Below the pieces are notes generated by a model. That model was given only the letters and a program-made list of their open reading frames with translations, ran no database searches and was not told where the DNA came from. Made by a program: the position numbers and the translations under genes. Positions 1-8,109 of a DNA stretch of 45,726 nucleotides are shown here, one piece after another. The stretch is taken from positions 1-45,726 of the forward strand of contig CABSFY010000002.1 in assembly GCA_902477055.1 (NCBI GenBank), written 5' to 3'. Within the stretch, counting starts at the first letter, position 1; every line of letters begins with the position of its first letter. The stretch is from an uncultured Eubacteriales bacterium. GTDB lineage: Bacteria; Bacillota; Clostridia; Oscillospirales; Oscillospiraceae.

Positions 1-2
1 TC

Positions 3-650
3 AAGGTCGTCGGCAAGAAGAAGGAGGACGTGAGGGTCGTCACCTCCGGCGCGGGCGCTGCGGCGATCGCGATCGTGAAGCTGCTGCTCTCGGCAGGCTT
101 CCGGAATGTCACCATGTGCGACCGCAAGGGTGCGATCTACAAGGGCCGCGAGGGTCTGAACTGGATCAAGGAGGAAATGGCGGAGGTCACGAATCTGGAC
201 CACAAGCAGGGCAGCCTTGCGGATATGCTCGTCGGCGCGGATGTATTCATCGGCGTTTCCGCTCCCGGCACGGTCACGACGGAGATGGTCAAGACCATGA
301 ACCGCGACGCGATCGTCTTTGCCTGCGCAAACCCGACACCGGAAATTTTCCCGGATGACGCGAAGGCAGGCGGCGCGGCAGTCATTGCGACCGGCCGCAG
401 CGATTATCCGAACCAGATCAATAACGTTCTGGCCTTCCCCGGCATTTTCCGCGGTACGTTTGACGTTCGCGCCAGCGATATCAACGAGGAAATGAAGGTC
501 GCGGCGGCTCATGCGCTGGCCGATCTGATCTCCGACGAGGAGCTGAGGGCCGATTACATCATTCCGATGGCCTTTGACAAGCGCGTCGGTCCCGCTGTTG
601 CCAAGGCGGTTGCGGAAGCGGCCCGCGCATCCGGCGTGGCCAGAATTTAA
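3..650 (+). CDS. NAD(P)-dependent malic enzyme, C-terminal part (5' end outside window)
   Basis: The reading frame is open from the left edge, so only the C-terminal portion of a malic enzyme (oxidative decarboxylation of malate to pyruvate) is seen. It carries the Rossmann nucleotide-binding motif SGAGAAAIAIVKLLLSAG, followed by CDRKGAIYKGR, the block VFIGVSAPGTVT and the conserved FACANPTPEI. The end FPGIFRGTFDVRASDINEEM is typical of the short bacterial enzyme. The GTG near position 30 is internal: the frame and the protein similarity continue upstream of it. It ends 12 bases before the transketolase N-subunit gene, which has its own SD (GGAGG), so co-transcription with the transketolase genes is likely. 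Cofactor preference (NAD or NADP) cannot be read safely from this part. Confidence 0.9.
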   Translation, partial: KVVGKKKEDVRVVTSGAGAAAIAIVKLLLSAGFRNVTMCDRKGAIYKGREGLNWIKEEMAEVTNLDHKQGSLADMLVGADVFIGVSAPGTVTTEMVKTMNRDAIVFACANPTPEIFPDDAKAGGAAVIATGRSDYPNQINNVLAFPGIFRGTFDVRASDINEEMKVAAAHALADLISDEELRADYIIPMAFDKRVGPAVAKAVAEAARASGVARI

Positions 651-662
651 GGAGGACGGACC

Positions 663-1496
663 ATGACACAGGAGAAGCTCGTTGAGCTAAAGCGGTTTGC
701 GCTGCAAATCCGCATCGGCATTCTGGAGGAGCTGAAGGCACGCGGCTTCGGCCATATCGGCGGCAGCTTGAGCATTGCCGACGCGCTTGCCGTGCTGTAC
801 GGTGACGTGATGCGCATCGATCCGAAGAACCCCGGCTGGGAGCAGCGCGACAAGCTCGTCTGCTCCAAGGGCCACGCAGGCCCCGCCGTCTATGCGGCCC
901 TCGCGCTGAAGGGCTATTTTCCCTATGAGCAGTTGGTCACGCTGAACCAGCCCGGCACGAAGCTGCCGAGCCACTGTGACCGCAATCTGACGACCGGTGT
1001 CGATATGACGACCGGCTCGCTCGGTCAGGGTACCTCCCTTGCCGCAGGCATGGCGCTGGGCGACAAGCTCAAGGGACTGGACAGCCGCACCTTCCTGTTT
1101 GTCGGCGACGGCGAGTCCAACGAGGGTCAGGTCTGGGAGGCCGCGATGTTTACCGCCGCTAAGAAGCTCACGAACCTGACTTGGCTGATCGACAATAACA
1201 AAAAGCAGCTCGACGGCTATACCAGCGACATCATCGAGCCGTTCGATTTCGAGGAAAAGTTCCGTGCCTTCGGCTTTGAGGCCATTTCCATCGACGGCAA
1301 TGATATCGAGCAGCTTTATAACGCTCTGACACGGACCCCGATCGACCGCCCGATCGCGATCATTCTGAACACCGTTAAGGGCAAGGGCGTTGCGGAAGTT
1401 GAGAACACGATGAGCAACCACAGCATGACCCCTGCGCCCGAAGCATTTGACCGCTGGCTCGCAGAGCTGCACGCGGAGCTGGACGCGCTGCGCTGA
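663..1496 (+). CDS. transketolase, N-terminal subunit (TPP-binding half)
   Basis: 277 aa, the length expected of a split-transketolase N-subunit. It binds thiamine diphosphate and pairs with the next gene product to transfer two-carbon units in the non-oxidative pentose phosphate pathway. Visible motifs are HIGGSLSIADALAVLYG, SKGHAGPAVYAALALKGYF, the GSLGQGTSLAAGMALG segment, and the TPP/Mg motif beginning GDGESNEGQVWEAAM and closing at IDNN. The start ATG follows GGAGGACGGACC. The C-subunit gene begins 13 bases downstream, so the halves are surely co-transcribed. Split transketolases are common in Clostridia and some archaea, so the split itself is not odd. Confidence 0.94.
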   Translation: MTQEKLVELKRFALQIRIGILEELKARGFGHIGGSLSIADALAVLYGDVMRIDPKNPGWEQRDKLVCSKGHAGPAVYAALALKGYFPYEQLVTLNQPGTKLPSHCDRNLTTGVDMTTGSLGQGTSLAAGMALGDKLKGLDSRTFLFVGDGESNEGQVWEAAMFTAAKKLTNLTWLIDNNKKQLDGYTSDIIEPFDFEEKFRAFGFEAISIDGNDIEQLYNALTRTPIDRPIAIILNTVKGKGVAEVENTMSNHSMTPAPEAFDRWLAELHAELDALR

Positions 1497-1509
1497 GGAG
1501 GTTGGAAGC

Positions 1510-2460
1510 ATGAGTTTTATTTATAACGGAGAAAAGGACACCCGCCTGTATAAGAACGTACTCGGCGAGGTGATCGGCCAGCTGCTGGAGCAGGACCCGC
1601 GCGCGGTCTATCTCGACGCGGACCTCATGAGCTGCATTGGCACGGCAAAGCTGCCGGCTAAGACCGACCGCGCGATCGACTGCGGCATCGCCGAGGCCAA
1701 TATGGTCGGCGTTGCCTGCGGCCTGTCGGCTGTCGGCTTCAAGCCCATCGTTCATTCCTTCGGACCGTTTGCCTCCCGCCGCTGCTATGACCAGATTTTC
1801 CTTTCCGGCGCTTACGCGAAAAACAGCGTAACGGTGATCGGCACCGACCCCGGTATCACGGCGGCCTTCAACGGCGGCACGCATATGCCCTTTGAGGACA
1901 TGGCCCTGTACCGCGCCATCCCCGGCGCAGTTGTCGTCGATGTGACGGACGTTTCGATGCTGACCGCCTTCCTGCATCAGTTCCAGGAACGGCCCGGTGT
2001 GAAGTTCCTGCGCGTGGGCCGCAAGGAATCCTACCCGGTTTACCCGGCGGATTATGCTTTCGAGGTTGGCAAGGGCGCCGTCCTGCGCGAGGGCAAGGAC
2101 GCGGTGATCGTCGCCAGCGGCATTATGGTACATGAGGCGCTGGAAGCGGCAAAGCTCCTGCACGAACAGGGCGTCGAGGTTTCCGTGATCGACCCCGTCA
2201 CGGTCAAGCCGCTCGACGAGGCACTTGTCCGTGCCTATGCGGAAAAGACCGGCGTGGTCGTCACGGCGGAAAACCACAACAAGATCGGCGGCCTGACCAG
2301 TGCCGTACAGGCGGCCGTGTGCGGCCTGCCCATCCGGTTCGGCTATGTTGCGGTCGAGGACGTTTTCGGCGAGGTCGGCCCGCAGCCGTATCTGCGCGAG
2401 CGCTTTGCCCTCACGGCGGAGCATATCGTCGCGGAGACACTGGCGCAGCTAAAAAGATAA
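1510..2460 (+). CDS. transketolase, C-terminal subunit
   Basis: 316 aa, pyrimidine-binding plus C-terminal transketolase domains. The start at 1510 is chosen because AGGAGGTTGGAAGC lies directly before it; an in-frame ATG 63 bases upstream falls inside the previous gene and lacks an SD. Motifs: DADLMSCIGTAKL, the catalytic/cofactor segment DCGIAEANMVGVACGLS, HSFGPFASRRCYDQI, GTHMPFEDMALYRAIP, and a C-terminal domain with KFLRVGRKE and TAENHNKIGGLTSAV. It completes the active site with the preceding N-subunit. A strong 14-bp hairpin lies just after its stop codon, before the VOC gene. Confidence 0.94.
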   Translation: MSFIYNGEKDTRLYKNVLGEVIGQLLEQDPRAVYLDADLMSCIGTAKLPAKTDRAIDCGIAEANMVGVACGLSAVGFKPIVHSFGPFASRRCYDQIFLSGAYAKNSVTVIGTDPGITAAFNGGTHMPFEDMALYRAIPGAVVVDVTDVSMLTAFLHQFQERPGVKFLRVGRKESYPVYPADYAFEVGKGAVLREGKDAVIVASGIMVHEALEAAKLLHEQGVEVSVIDPVTVKPLDEALVRAYAEKTGVVVTAENHNKIGGLTSAVQAAVCGLPIRFGYVAVEDVFGEVGPQPYLRERFALTAEHIVAETLAQLKR

Positions 2461-2469
2461 CAAAATCAG

Positions 2470-2502
2470 GCAAGCCCACCGAATTCGGTTCGGTGGGCTT
2501 GC
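2470..2502 (+). promoter_or_regulatory. intercistronic 14-bp perfect hairpin between transketolase and VOC genes
   Basis: The arm at 2470-2483 is exactly complementary to 2489-2502, with a 5-base loop (TTCGG). It begins 9 bases after the transketolase stop and ends 17 bases before the next ATG. No T-run follows on the plus strand (TCAAAAAAGG), so it is not a classical terminator. It may stabilise the upstream mRNA end or tune expression of the VOC gene. Confidence 0.7.
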
Positions 2503-2519
2503 TCAAAAAAGGAGCGAAC

Positions 2520-2906
2520 ATGGAAATCAAGCAGTATCTCAACGGCGTACAGCACATCGGAATCCCGACGAACGACATGGCGCAGACCGTTGCATTTTAT
2601 CAGGGGCTGGGCTTTGCGCTGGCGTATCAGACCGTGAACGGCAGCGAAACAGTGTCGTTTTTGCAGCTTGGCAATCTGGTGATCGAGGCCTATGAAAACG
2701 GTAAGGCAGTGCTGCACAGCGGCGCGATCGATCATATCGCGATCGACGTGACCGATATCACGGCGGTCTACGAGCTGGCCAAGGCGGCAGATTACACCAT
2801 CGTCGAGGATGCCGTACAGTTTCTGCCCTTCTGGGAGCATGGCGTAAAATATTTCAACATCAAAGGCCCTAATCAGGAGACGATTGAATTCTGCCAGCGG
2901 CTGTAA
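2520..2906 (+). CDS. VOC family protein (glyoxalase/bleomycin-resistance fold)
   Basis: 128 aa, one VOC unit of paired beta-alpha-beta-beta-beta modules. The start at 2520 follows AAAAAAGGAGCGAAC. The N-terminus reads VQHIGIPTNDMAQTVAFYQG, the usual metal-ligand His and first module; the second module starts HSGAIDHIAIDVTD, and the C-terminal GVKYFNIKGPNQETIEF supplies a Glu in the usual fourth ligand place. Family members include lactoylglutathione lyase, methylmalonyl-CoA epimerase and resistance proteins; the substrate cannot be told here. It sits last in the transketolase group, separated by a hairpin, so it may be co-transcribed with it. Confidence 0.85.
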   Translation: MEIKQYLNGVQHIGIPTNDMAQTVAFYQGLGFALAYQTVNGSETVSFLQLGNLVIEAYENGKAVLHSGAIDHIAIDVTDITAVYELAKAADYTIVEDAVQFLPFWEHGVKYFNIKGPNQETIEFCQRL

Positions 2907-2939
2907 ACGAAAAAAACAACGCAGAAGCAAAAAAAGAGC

Positions 2940-2967
2940 TTGACATATGGAAATTTTTCCGTATAAT
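2940..2967 (+). promoter_or_regulatory. sigma-A promoter of the lysine-riboswitch/NhaC transcript
   Basis: The -35 box TTGACA (2940-2945) and -10 box TATAAT (2962-2967) are both consensus, with a 16-base spacer. Transcription would start near 2974, just ahead of the riboswitch. Confidence 0.85.
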
Positions 2968-2984
2968 AAGCACAACAACTGAAT

Positions 2985-3214
2985 TTTCATGATAGAGGCG
3001 CGGCTGAAAAGAGTAACCGTTTCACAACAGGCAAAGGAAACGGCGAAAGGGTTAGCTGCCGAGGAATTACATTCGCTGCCTGGCGGTGTAATGTCCGGGC
3101 CGCCGGAGAATATCCGTCGGACTGTCGTTCGGAAACGAACGGAGCGCTGTCATAATCTTCGGGGGCGGCATACCCTTTTTCGGAAGTTATGACGGAAGTC
3201 ATGGCTTCTTTTTT
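2985..3214 (+). promoter_or_regulatory. lysine riboswitch (L-box) with terminator/antiterminator platform
   Basis: The leader has L-box consensus pieces in order: GATAGAGGCGCGG (2991-3003), GCCGAGG (3058-3064), a hairpin ATTACA/TGTAAT (3066-3071 with 3087-3092), CCGTCGGACTGTC (near 3114-3126) and GGAGCGCT (3141-3148). P1 is formed by ATGATAG (2989-2995) with CTGTCAT (3147-3153). The 3' P1 strand and following bases (3149-3160) can instead pair with 3183-3193, the 5' arm of the terminator. Lysine binding would therefore hold P1 and free the terminator, turning the downstream transporter off. The mechanism is inferred from these complementarities and from known L-box behaviour. Confidence 0.9.
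3183..3214 (+). terminator. riboswitch-controlled intrinsic terminator
   Basis: An 11-bp stem (3183-3193 with 3198-3208, two G-U pairs, GGAA loop) is followed by six T (3209-3214). Its 5' arm is also complementary to the riboswitch P1 region. Confidence 0.88.
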
Positions 3215-3247
3215 GTTGTTAAAAAATTTTGAAAAGGGGATTTTGCT

Positions 3248-4846
3248 ATGCGAAGAAACCAAATTCTCAAGCTGGCGTTGACGGCGGCGGTTTTACTTGC
3301 CATCGTCGTTTGCGCCCTGACCATGGCCGACGGAACGGAAACCGGCGGCTTCCGCGAAAGCGCGTGGGCCTTGCTGCCGCCTGCCATCGCCATTGCGCTG
3401 GCGTTGGTGACCAAGGAGGTCTACTCGTCGCTGCTCATCGGCATCGTGTTCGGCGGCCTGCTGTATTCCAATTTCAACTTTGAGGGAACGATCGACCACG
3501 TGCTGAACGACGGCGTAGCGGCCGTTCTGTCCAACCGCTACAACGTCGGCATTCTGGTGTTCCTTGTGATTTTGGGCGCGATGGTCTGCCTGATGAACCG
3601 CGCGGGCGGCTCGGCGGCGTTTGGACGCTGGGCCTCGCGGCATATCAAGTCGCGCGTTGGTGCGCAGCTTGCCACGATCGCACTGGGCGTGCTGATTTTC
3701 ATCGACGACTATTTTAACTGCCTGACCGTCGGCAGCGTGATGCGTCCTGTGACGGACAAGCACAATATCTCCCGCGCGAAGCTGGCCTATCTCATCGATG
3801 CGACGGCAGCGCCGGTCTGCATTATCGCACCGGTGTCCTCGTGGGCAGCGGCGGTTTCCAGCTATGTCGAGGAGGGCAACGGACTGGACGTGTTCATCCG
3901 GGCCATTCCGTTCAATCTCTACGCGCTGCTGACCATTGCAATGATGATTCTGCTTGCGGTTTTCAAGCTGGACTTCGGCCCGATGGCAAGGCATGAGCGC
4001 AGTGCGCAGAACGGCGATGTGTTCTCCGGCCTGCAAACCTATGCCGAGGCCGCCGAGGAAAAAGCCAATCCCAGAGGGCGTGTCCTTGATCTGCTGTTGC
4101 CGATCGGTGTGCTGATTGTTTCGTGCGTGACCGGAATGCTTTACTCCGGCAACTTTTTCTCCGGCGTGGATTTTGTCACGGCGTTTTCGCAGTCCGATGC
4201 CTCCGTCGGTCTGATGCTCGGCTCGTCCTGCGCGTTGGTCTTTACGCTGGTTTACTATTCCTTCCGCCGCCTGATGTCCTTCCGCGAGCTTATGGCCTGT
4301 GTCCCGGAGGGCTTCAAGTCGATGGTTCCGGCCATTTTGATTTTGACGTTTGCCTGGAGCCTGAAGGCTATGACAGATTCCCTCGGCGCGGCCGGGTATG
4401 TCGCGGCGCTTGTCAAGAGCTCGACGGGCAGCTTCCGTAATTTCCTCCCGGCGGGGGTGTTCCTGATCGGCTGCGGCCTGTCCTTTGCGACCGGCACATC
4501 GTGGGGGACGTTCGGCATTCTGATTCCGATCACGCTGAACGTGTTCCCGCTGAGCGACCCCGTCGGCGTGGTGTGCGTTTCGGCCTGCATGGCGGGTGCG
4601 GTCTGCGGCGACCACTGCTCGCCCATCTCGGACACGACCATCATGGCCTCTGCCGGAGCGCAGTGCGACCACGTGGCGCACGTTTCCACGCAGCTGCCCT
4701 ACGCCATCGTTGCAGCGGCGGTCAGCTTTGCCGGCTACATTCTGGCGGGCTTTGTACCGAACGCCCTGATCGTCCTCCCTGCAACCTTTGCGCTTTTGGT
4801 TGCCGTCCTGCTTACCTTGCGCTTCCTGTCGCGCAGAAGGGCGTAA
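3248..4846 (+). CDS. NhaC-family Na+/H+ antiporter-like transporter, probable lysine transporter (LysW type)
   Basis: 532 aa polytopic membrane protein of the NhaC superfamily. Seen: an N-terminal membrane segment (residues about 8-27), LLPPAIAIALALVTKEVYSS, the conserved IFIDDYFNCLTVGSVMRPV, then CIIAPVSSWAAAVSSY, and later ATGTSWGTFGILIPI and CGDHCSPISDTTIMASAG, all hallmarks of the family. The ATG follows GAAAAGGGG. The lysine riboswitch and terminator directly upstream argue for lysine uptake rather than Na+/H+ exchange; riboswitch-linked NhaC proteins are known as predicted lysine transporters (LysW). A hairpin after the stop separates it from the convergent uppP gene. Confidence 0.88.
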   Translation: MRRNQILKLALTAAVLLAIVVCALTMADGTETGGFRESAWALLPPAIAIALALVTKEVYSSLLIGIVFGGLLYSNFNFEGTIDHVLNDGVAAVLSNRYNVGILVFLVILGAMVCLMNRAGGSAAFGRWASRHIKSRVGAQLATIALGVLIFIDDYFNCLTVGSVMRPVTDKHNISRAKLAYLIDATAAPVCIIAPVSSWAAAVSSYVEEGNGLDVFIRAIPFNLYALLTIAMMILLAVFKLDFGPMARHERSAQNGDVFSGLQTYAEAAEEKANPRGRVLDLLLPIGVLIVSCVTGMLYSGNFFSGVDFVTAFSQSDASVGLMLGSSCALVFTLVYYSFRRLMSFRELMACVPEGFKSMVPAILILTFAWSLKAMTDSLGAAGYVAALVKSSTGSFRNFLPAGVFLIGCGLSFATGTSWGTFGILIPITLNVFPLSDPVGVVCVSACMAGAVCGDHCSPISDTTIMASAGAQCDHVAHVSTQLPYAIVAAAVSFAGYILAGFVPNALIVLPATFALLVAVLLTLRFLSRRRA

Positions 4847-4852
4847 AAATAG

Positions 4853-4883
4853 CGCTCCCCTTTGCCGTTCGGCGAGGGGAGCG
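4853..4883. terminator. bidirectional terminator between nhaC-like gene and uppP
   Basis: CGCTCCCC (4853-4860) pairs with GGGGAGCG (4876-4883). The minus strand then reads a run of T (complement of 4845-4850), the plus strand a weaker TTTGCTTTA. It lies between two convergent genes. Confidence 0.75.
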
Positions 4884-4889
4884 TTTGCT

Positions 4890-5795
4890 TTATGCAGCAA
4901 CGAAATGATAGACCAGCACGAGGATGCCGAGGCCGATGCGATACCAGCCGAAAACGGAGAAGTCGTGCTTTTTGATGTAGCCCATGAGGAATTTGATTGC
5001 GGCGATGGACACGGCGAAGGCGAGGACCATGCCGAGCAGAAGGACGGCAAGCTGCGTCCCGGTGAAGCCGAAGCCGAACTTGACAATTTTGAGCAGCGAA
5101 GCGCCGAACATGACGGGGATAGCGAGAAAGAAGGTATATTCCGCCGCCGTTTCGCGTGTAGCGCCAATCAGAATACCGCCGAGGATGGTTGCGCCGGAGC
5201 GAGACGTGCCGGGGACCAGCGCGAGGACCTGGAAGATGCCGATGAGCAGCGCATCCTTCCACGTCAGGCGGTTGAGCGACGTGATGCGCGGGGTGCGCGT
5301 CTTGTTATAGCGCTCGATGAACAGGAAGCCAACGCCGTAGAGCATCAGCATCAGCGCGACGACGACGGGCGTATACAGATGTGCGTCCATCCAATCGTCG
5401 AGCGGGAGGCCGATCAGAATCGCCGGAATGCACGACAGCGCGATCTTGAACCAGAGAATGATTTTATCAAGATAGCAATAATTGTCGCAAAACCGCTGGA
5501 TGCCGCAGACGGCACGGTTCGAGCTGGCCTCGGCGAAGTAGGAGCGGCGGCGGCGCTTGGCCTTGGTATGGAACGGCCAGACCTTTTGAAAATACAGTAC
5601 AACAACAGCGAGAATTGCGCCAAACTGAATGACGACGGTGAACATTTTCATGAATTCTTCCGTCATCACGGGATTGTCGGACTTCCACAGCGCGTCAACA
5701 AGAATCATATGTCCGGTGCTGCTGATGGGGAGCCACTCGGTGATGCCCTCGACGATGCCGAGAAAAACCACCTTCAGCCAGTCAAGAATTGCCAT
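4890..5795 (-). CDS. uppP: undecaprenyl-diphosphatase (UppP/BacA)
   Basis: 301 aa integral membrane enzyme that dephosphorylates undecaprenyl pyrophosphate to recycle the lipid carrier for peptidoglycan and teichoic acid synthesis. The first motif GIVEGITEWLPISSTGHMIL and the second PGTSRSGATILGGILIGATR give the Glu-rich and Arg-containing active site. It is longer than the usual ~270 aa because of a basic insert around residues 75-110 (KAKRRRRSYFAEASSNRAV). The ATG follows GTGAGGTTTTACT. A sigma-A promoter overlaps the end of ung directly upstream, so it can be expressed on its own. Confidence 0.95.
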   Translation of the reverse strand: MAILDWLKVVFLGIVEGITEWLPISSTGHMILVDALWKSDNPVMTEEFMKMFTVVIQFGAILAVVVLYFQKVWPFHTKAKRRRRSYFAEASSNRAVCGIQRFCDNYCYLDKIILWFKIALSCIPAILIGLPLDDWMDAHLYTPVVVALMLMLYGVGFLFIERYNKTRTPRITSLNRLTWKDALLIGIFQVLALVPGTSRSGATILGGILIGATRETAAEYTFFLAIPVMFGASLLKIVKFGFGFTGTQLAVLLLGMVLAFAVSIAAIKFLMGYIKKHDFSVFGWYRIGLGILVLVYHFVAA

Positions 5796-5836
5796 AGTAA
5801 AACCTCACTTCGGTATAATCTATGCGGGGCGGGATG

Positions 5837-5865
5837 AGTATATCACAATACGCGGCCGCTGTCAA
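5837..5865 (-). promoter_or_regulatory. sigma-A promoter of uppP embedded at the end of ung
   Basis: On the minus strand, TTGACA (5860-5865) and TATACT (5837-5842) are separated by 17 bases. The -35 box lies inside the last ung codons and the ung stop abuts the -10. Confidence 0.75.
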
Positions 5866-6538
5866 ATCGTCCCCAGTCGATGGGACGTTCCCCCTGCGCC
5901 GATAAGAACGCGTTGGCGCGGGAGAAGGGACGGCTGCCGAAAAAGCCGCGGTAGGACGACAGGGGACTGGGATGCGGCGCGGAGAGAATGCAGGTCGGCG
6001 CGGTACGGGCGGTGAGCAGCGCGGCCTTCTTCTGCGCCTGCGCACCCCAAAGAATATAGACAATGGGCTGCGGAAGGGCAGCGGTCGCGGCGATTACTGC
6101 GTCGGTAAAGCGCTGCCAGCCCCACGCCGCGTGGGAATTGGCCTGCCCCGCAGCGACGGTCAGCACGGTGTTGAGCAGCAGCACGCCCTGCCGCGCCCAG
6201 CCGGTCAGATCGCCGCTTGCGGGCGGGGCGATGCCGAGGTCGCTCTCCAGCTCTGTGAAAATATTGCGCAGCGACGGCGGAAATCGCACTCCGCTGCCGA
6301 CGGAAAAGGCCAGCCCCATGGCCTGCTTCGGCTCATGGTACGGGTCCTGCCCCAGAATCACAACGCGCACCTGCTCCGGCGGCGTTGCGGTCAGGGCGAA
6401 AAACTCCCGCCCCTCCGGCGGGTAGACCGTGCCGGAAGCTCGCGCCTCGCCGACCCGCTCCAGCAGCCGCTGAAAATACGGCGCATTCCATTCCGCACCG
6501 AGAGATGCGCCCCAAGCGCCGAGTGACGAAATATCCAT
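5843..6538 (-). CDS. ung: uracil-DNA glycosylase (family 1)
   Basis: 231 aa. It excises uracil from DNA as the first step of base-excision repair. The water-activating motif VVILGQDPYHEPKQAMGLAF and the C-terminal HPSPLSSYRGFFGSRPFS loop are intact, as is LLLNTVLTV. The start is set at the ATG at 6538 because AGGA sits about 8 bases before it; a TTG six codons upstream lacks an SD. It faces nth divergently across a short spacer, so two base-excision repair genes share one intergenic region. uppP follows 47 bases downstream on the same strand. Confidence 0.95.
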   Translation of the reverse strand: MDISSLGAWGASLGAEWNAPYFQRLLERVGEARASGTVYPPEGREFFALTATPPEQVRVVILGQDPYHEPKQAMGLAFSVGSGVRFPPSLRNIFTELESDLGIAPPASGDLTGWARQGVLLLNTVLTVAAGQANSHAAWGWQRFTDAVIAATAALPQPIVYILWGAQAQKKAALLTARTAPTCILSAPHPSPLSSYRGFFGSRPFSRANAFLSAQGERPIDWGRFDSGRVL

Positions 6539-6549
6539 ATCGTTCCTGC

Positions 6550-6578
6550 TTTCCAATTGTCGAATTTTGTGCTATAAT
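6550..6578 (+). promoter_or_regulatory. putative sigma-A promoter of nth
   Basis: TTTCCA (6550-6555) and a consensus TATAAT (6573-6578) with a 17-base spacer, 21 bases before the nth ATG. Confidence 0.6.
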
Positions 6579-6599
6579 GGCCAAAAGGCGGTGAACCGG

Positions 6600-7223
6600 A
6601 TGGAAAAAGTCCAAGAAATAATTGCAATTTTAAAAGAACGCTACCCGCAGGCCCTCTGCGCGCTGCAATACGAACACGATTATGAGCTGATGATCGCCGT
6701 GCGCCTGTCGGCGCAGTGTACGGACGCGCGGGTGAATAAAATCACACCGGCGCTGTTTGCCCGTTTCCCGACGCTGGATGCGTTTGCCGATGCAGACGTT
6801 GCCGAGGTGGAGCAGTATGTCCGTTCCTGCGGGTTTTATAAGCACAAGGCGCGGGATATTGTTCTGGCTTGCCGGATGCTGCGCGACGAATATGGCCGGA
6901 GGGTGCCGGACTCAATGGAGGCGCTGCTGCGGCTGCCCGGCGTCGGGCGGAAAACGGCAAATCTGCTGCTCGGCGATATTTACGGCCGGCCCGCCGTGGT
7001 CTGTGACACGCATTGCATCCGGATTGCCAACCGTTTGGGTCTGGCGCAGGGCAAGGAGCCGGAGAAGGTGGAGCGCCAGCTTCGCGCGATCCTGCCGCCG
7101 GAGGAGAGCTCTGATTTTTGCCATCGCATCGTCCTGTTCGGACGCGAGGTCTGCACGGCGCGTGCGCCGCATTGCGATGCTTGCCCCCTCCGGGCGTTTT
7201 GCTCTGCGTTTACCGGGGAATAA
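6600..7223 (+). CDS. nth: endonuclease III (DNA-(apurinic or apyrimidinic site) lyase)
   Basis: 207 aa bifunctional glycosylase/AP lyase for oxidised pyrimidines. The helix-hairpin-helix reads LPGVGRKTANLLLG with the catalytic Lys, and the catalytic Asp lies in VVCDTHCIRIANR. The C-terminal Fe-S loop has the expected spacing C-x6-C-x2-C-x5-C (CTARAPHCDACPLRAFC). The start at 6600 is chosen by AAGGCGG 8-14 bases upstream. Its last 14 bases overlap the 3' end of the convergent HAD gene. Confidence 0.96.
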   Translation: MEKVQEIIAILKERYPQALCALQYEHDYELMIAVRLSAQCTDARVNKITPALFARFPTLDAFADADVAEVEQYVRSCGFYKHKARDIVLACRMLRDEYGRRVPDSMEALLRLPGVGRKTANLLLGDIYGRPAVVCDTHCIRIANRLGLAQGKEPEKVERQLRAILPPEESSDFCHRIVLFGREVCTARAPHCDACPLRAFCSAFTGE

Positions 7224-8055
7224 GTCGCCCCAACTGTACAATCGCGTCGGCAATGCAGCCCTCTCCGCTCGGCGCGGCAATGTGAACGCCGGGGAGGCTG
7301 AGAATTTCGGGTTTCGCATCTGCGGGGACGAACGCGAGGTCCGCCGCTTGCAGCATTTGCAGGTCGTTCGGCGCGTCTCCTGCGCAGACCAGGATGCGGC
7401 GGCCGAGCGAGTCGGCCAGTTTCCGTGCCGCGCCCCCTTTATCGCAGCCGCGCCGCCCGATCTCCAGCACCAGCGGCAGCGAATGGACCACGTAGCATGT
7501 CTCGCCGCAGATTTCCTCCATTTTCTGCCGGAGCCGCACGACCCGCGCCTTCTGCTCCTGCGTTGCTTGCTGAGAGAGGACGTTTTCGTCCTTACCGACG
7601 CAGATCACAAATTTCATCCACGGAAGCGGCAGGCTTGCGTCGGTCCTGACCGGCGTGATACCCTCGCGCAGCAGAAACAGGTCGCGTGCGGAGGGACGAA
7701 GGGAATAATGTCCGTCCAGCCGCTGAATTTCGACACCGAAATCGTCGCCGAGCGCCAGCATTTTTTGCAGCAGCTCCGGCGCGTTGTCCGGCAGCGGGGT
7801 GGCATAGCGCTGCTCCTGCGCGGAGAAATCATAGCAGACTGCGCCGTTGCTGCAAAGGCACGGTGCGTTGGTCGGCACGGCCTTTACCACATCCCGCAGC
7901 AGCGCTACGCTGCGCCCGCTGTTGACGCAGAATCGGCCGCCCTCGTTCATAAAGGTGCGGATCGCGTCAATATTTCGCTTCGGCACGGAACCGTCCGGGC
8001 CGGAGAGCGTATGGTCGAAGTCGGCGGTGAATAGAACCTCGGAAAATTTGCCCAT
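7210..8055 (-). CDS. HAD-superfamily phosphatase (Cof-like, IIB cap)
   Basis: 281 aa. HAD motif I is DFDHTLSGPDGSVP: an Asp-x-Asp start with His in place of the more common Gly. Motif II lies in FCVNSGRSVALLRDV, and motifs III/IV in VCAGDAPNDLQMLQAADLAF. The middle residues (about 85-190) form the C2B cap that sets the substrate. Family members dephosphorylate sugar phosphates, pyridoxal phosphate or nucleotides, so the substrate stays open. It overlaps nth tail to tail by 14 bases. An extended -10 promoter lies upstream. Confidence 0.85.
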   Translation of the reverse strand: MGKFSEVLFTADFDHTLSGPDGSVPKRNIDAIRTFMNEGGRFCVNSGRSVALLRDVVKAVPTNAPCLCSNGAVCYDFSAQEQRYATPLPDNAPELLQKMLALGDDFGVEIQRLDGHYSLRPSARDLFLLREGITPVRTDASLPLPWMKFVICVGKDENVLSQQATQEQKARVVRLRQKMEEICGETCYVVHSLPLVLEIGRRGCDKGGAARKLADSLGRRILVCAGDAPNDLQMLQAADLAFVPADAKPEILSLPGVHIAAPSGEGCIADAIVQLGRLIPR

Positions 8056-8109
8056 GGGGAATGCCTCCGTGCGAGAAATGTCAAAAAACCGTGGATATCT
8101 GCCGCGCCC

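Noticed and set aside
1375..2424. 349-codon minus-strand frame opposite the transketolase C-subunit
   Set aside because: No SD, no family motif, fully covered by a convincing gene.
3293..5167. 624-codon open frame on the minus strand opposite the NhaC-like gene
   Set aside because: Low-complexity, Arg/His/Gln-rich translation without motifs; it mirrors the codon bias of the real plus-strand gene.
6757..8034. 425-codon plus-strand frame across nth and the HAD gene
   Set aside because: Runs in the wrong frame of nth and antisense to the HAD gene; no motif.
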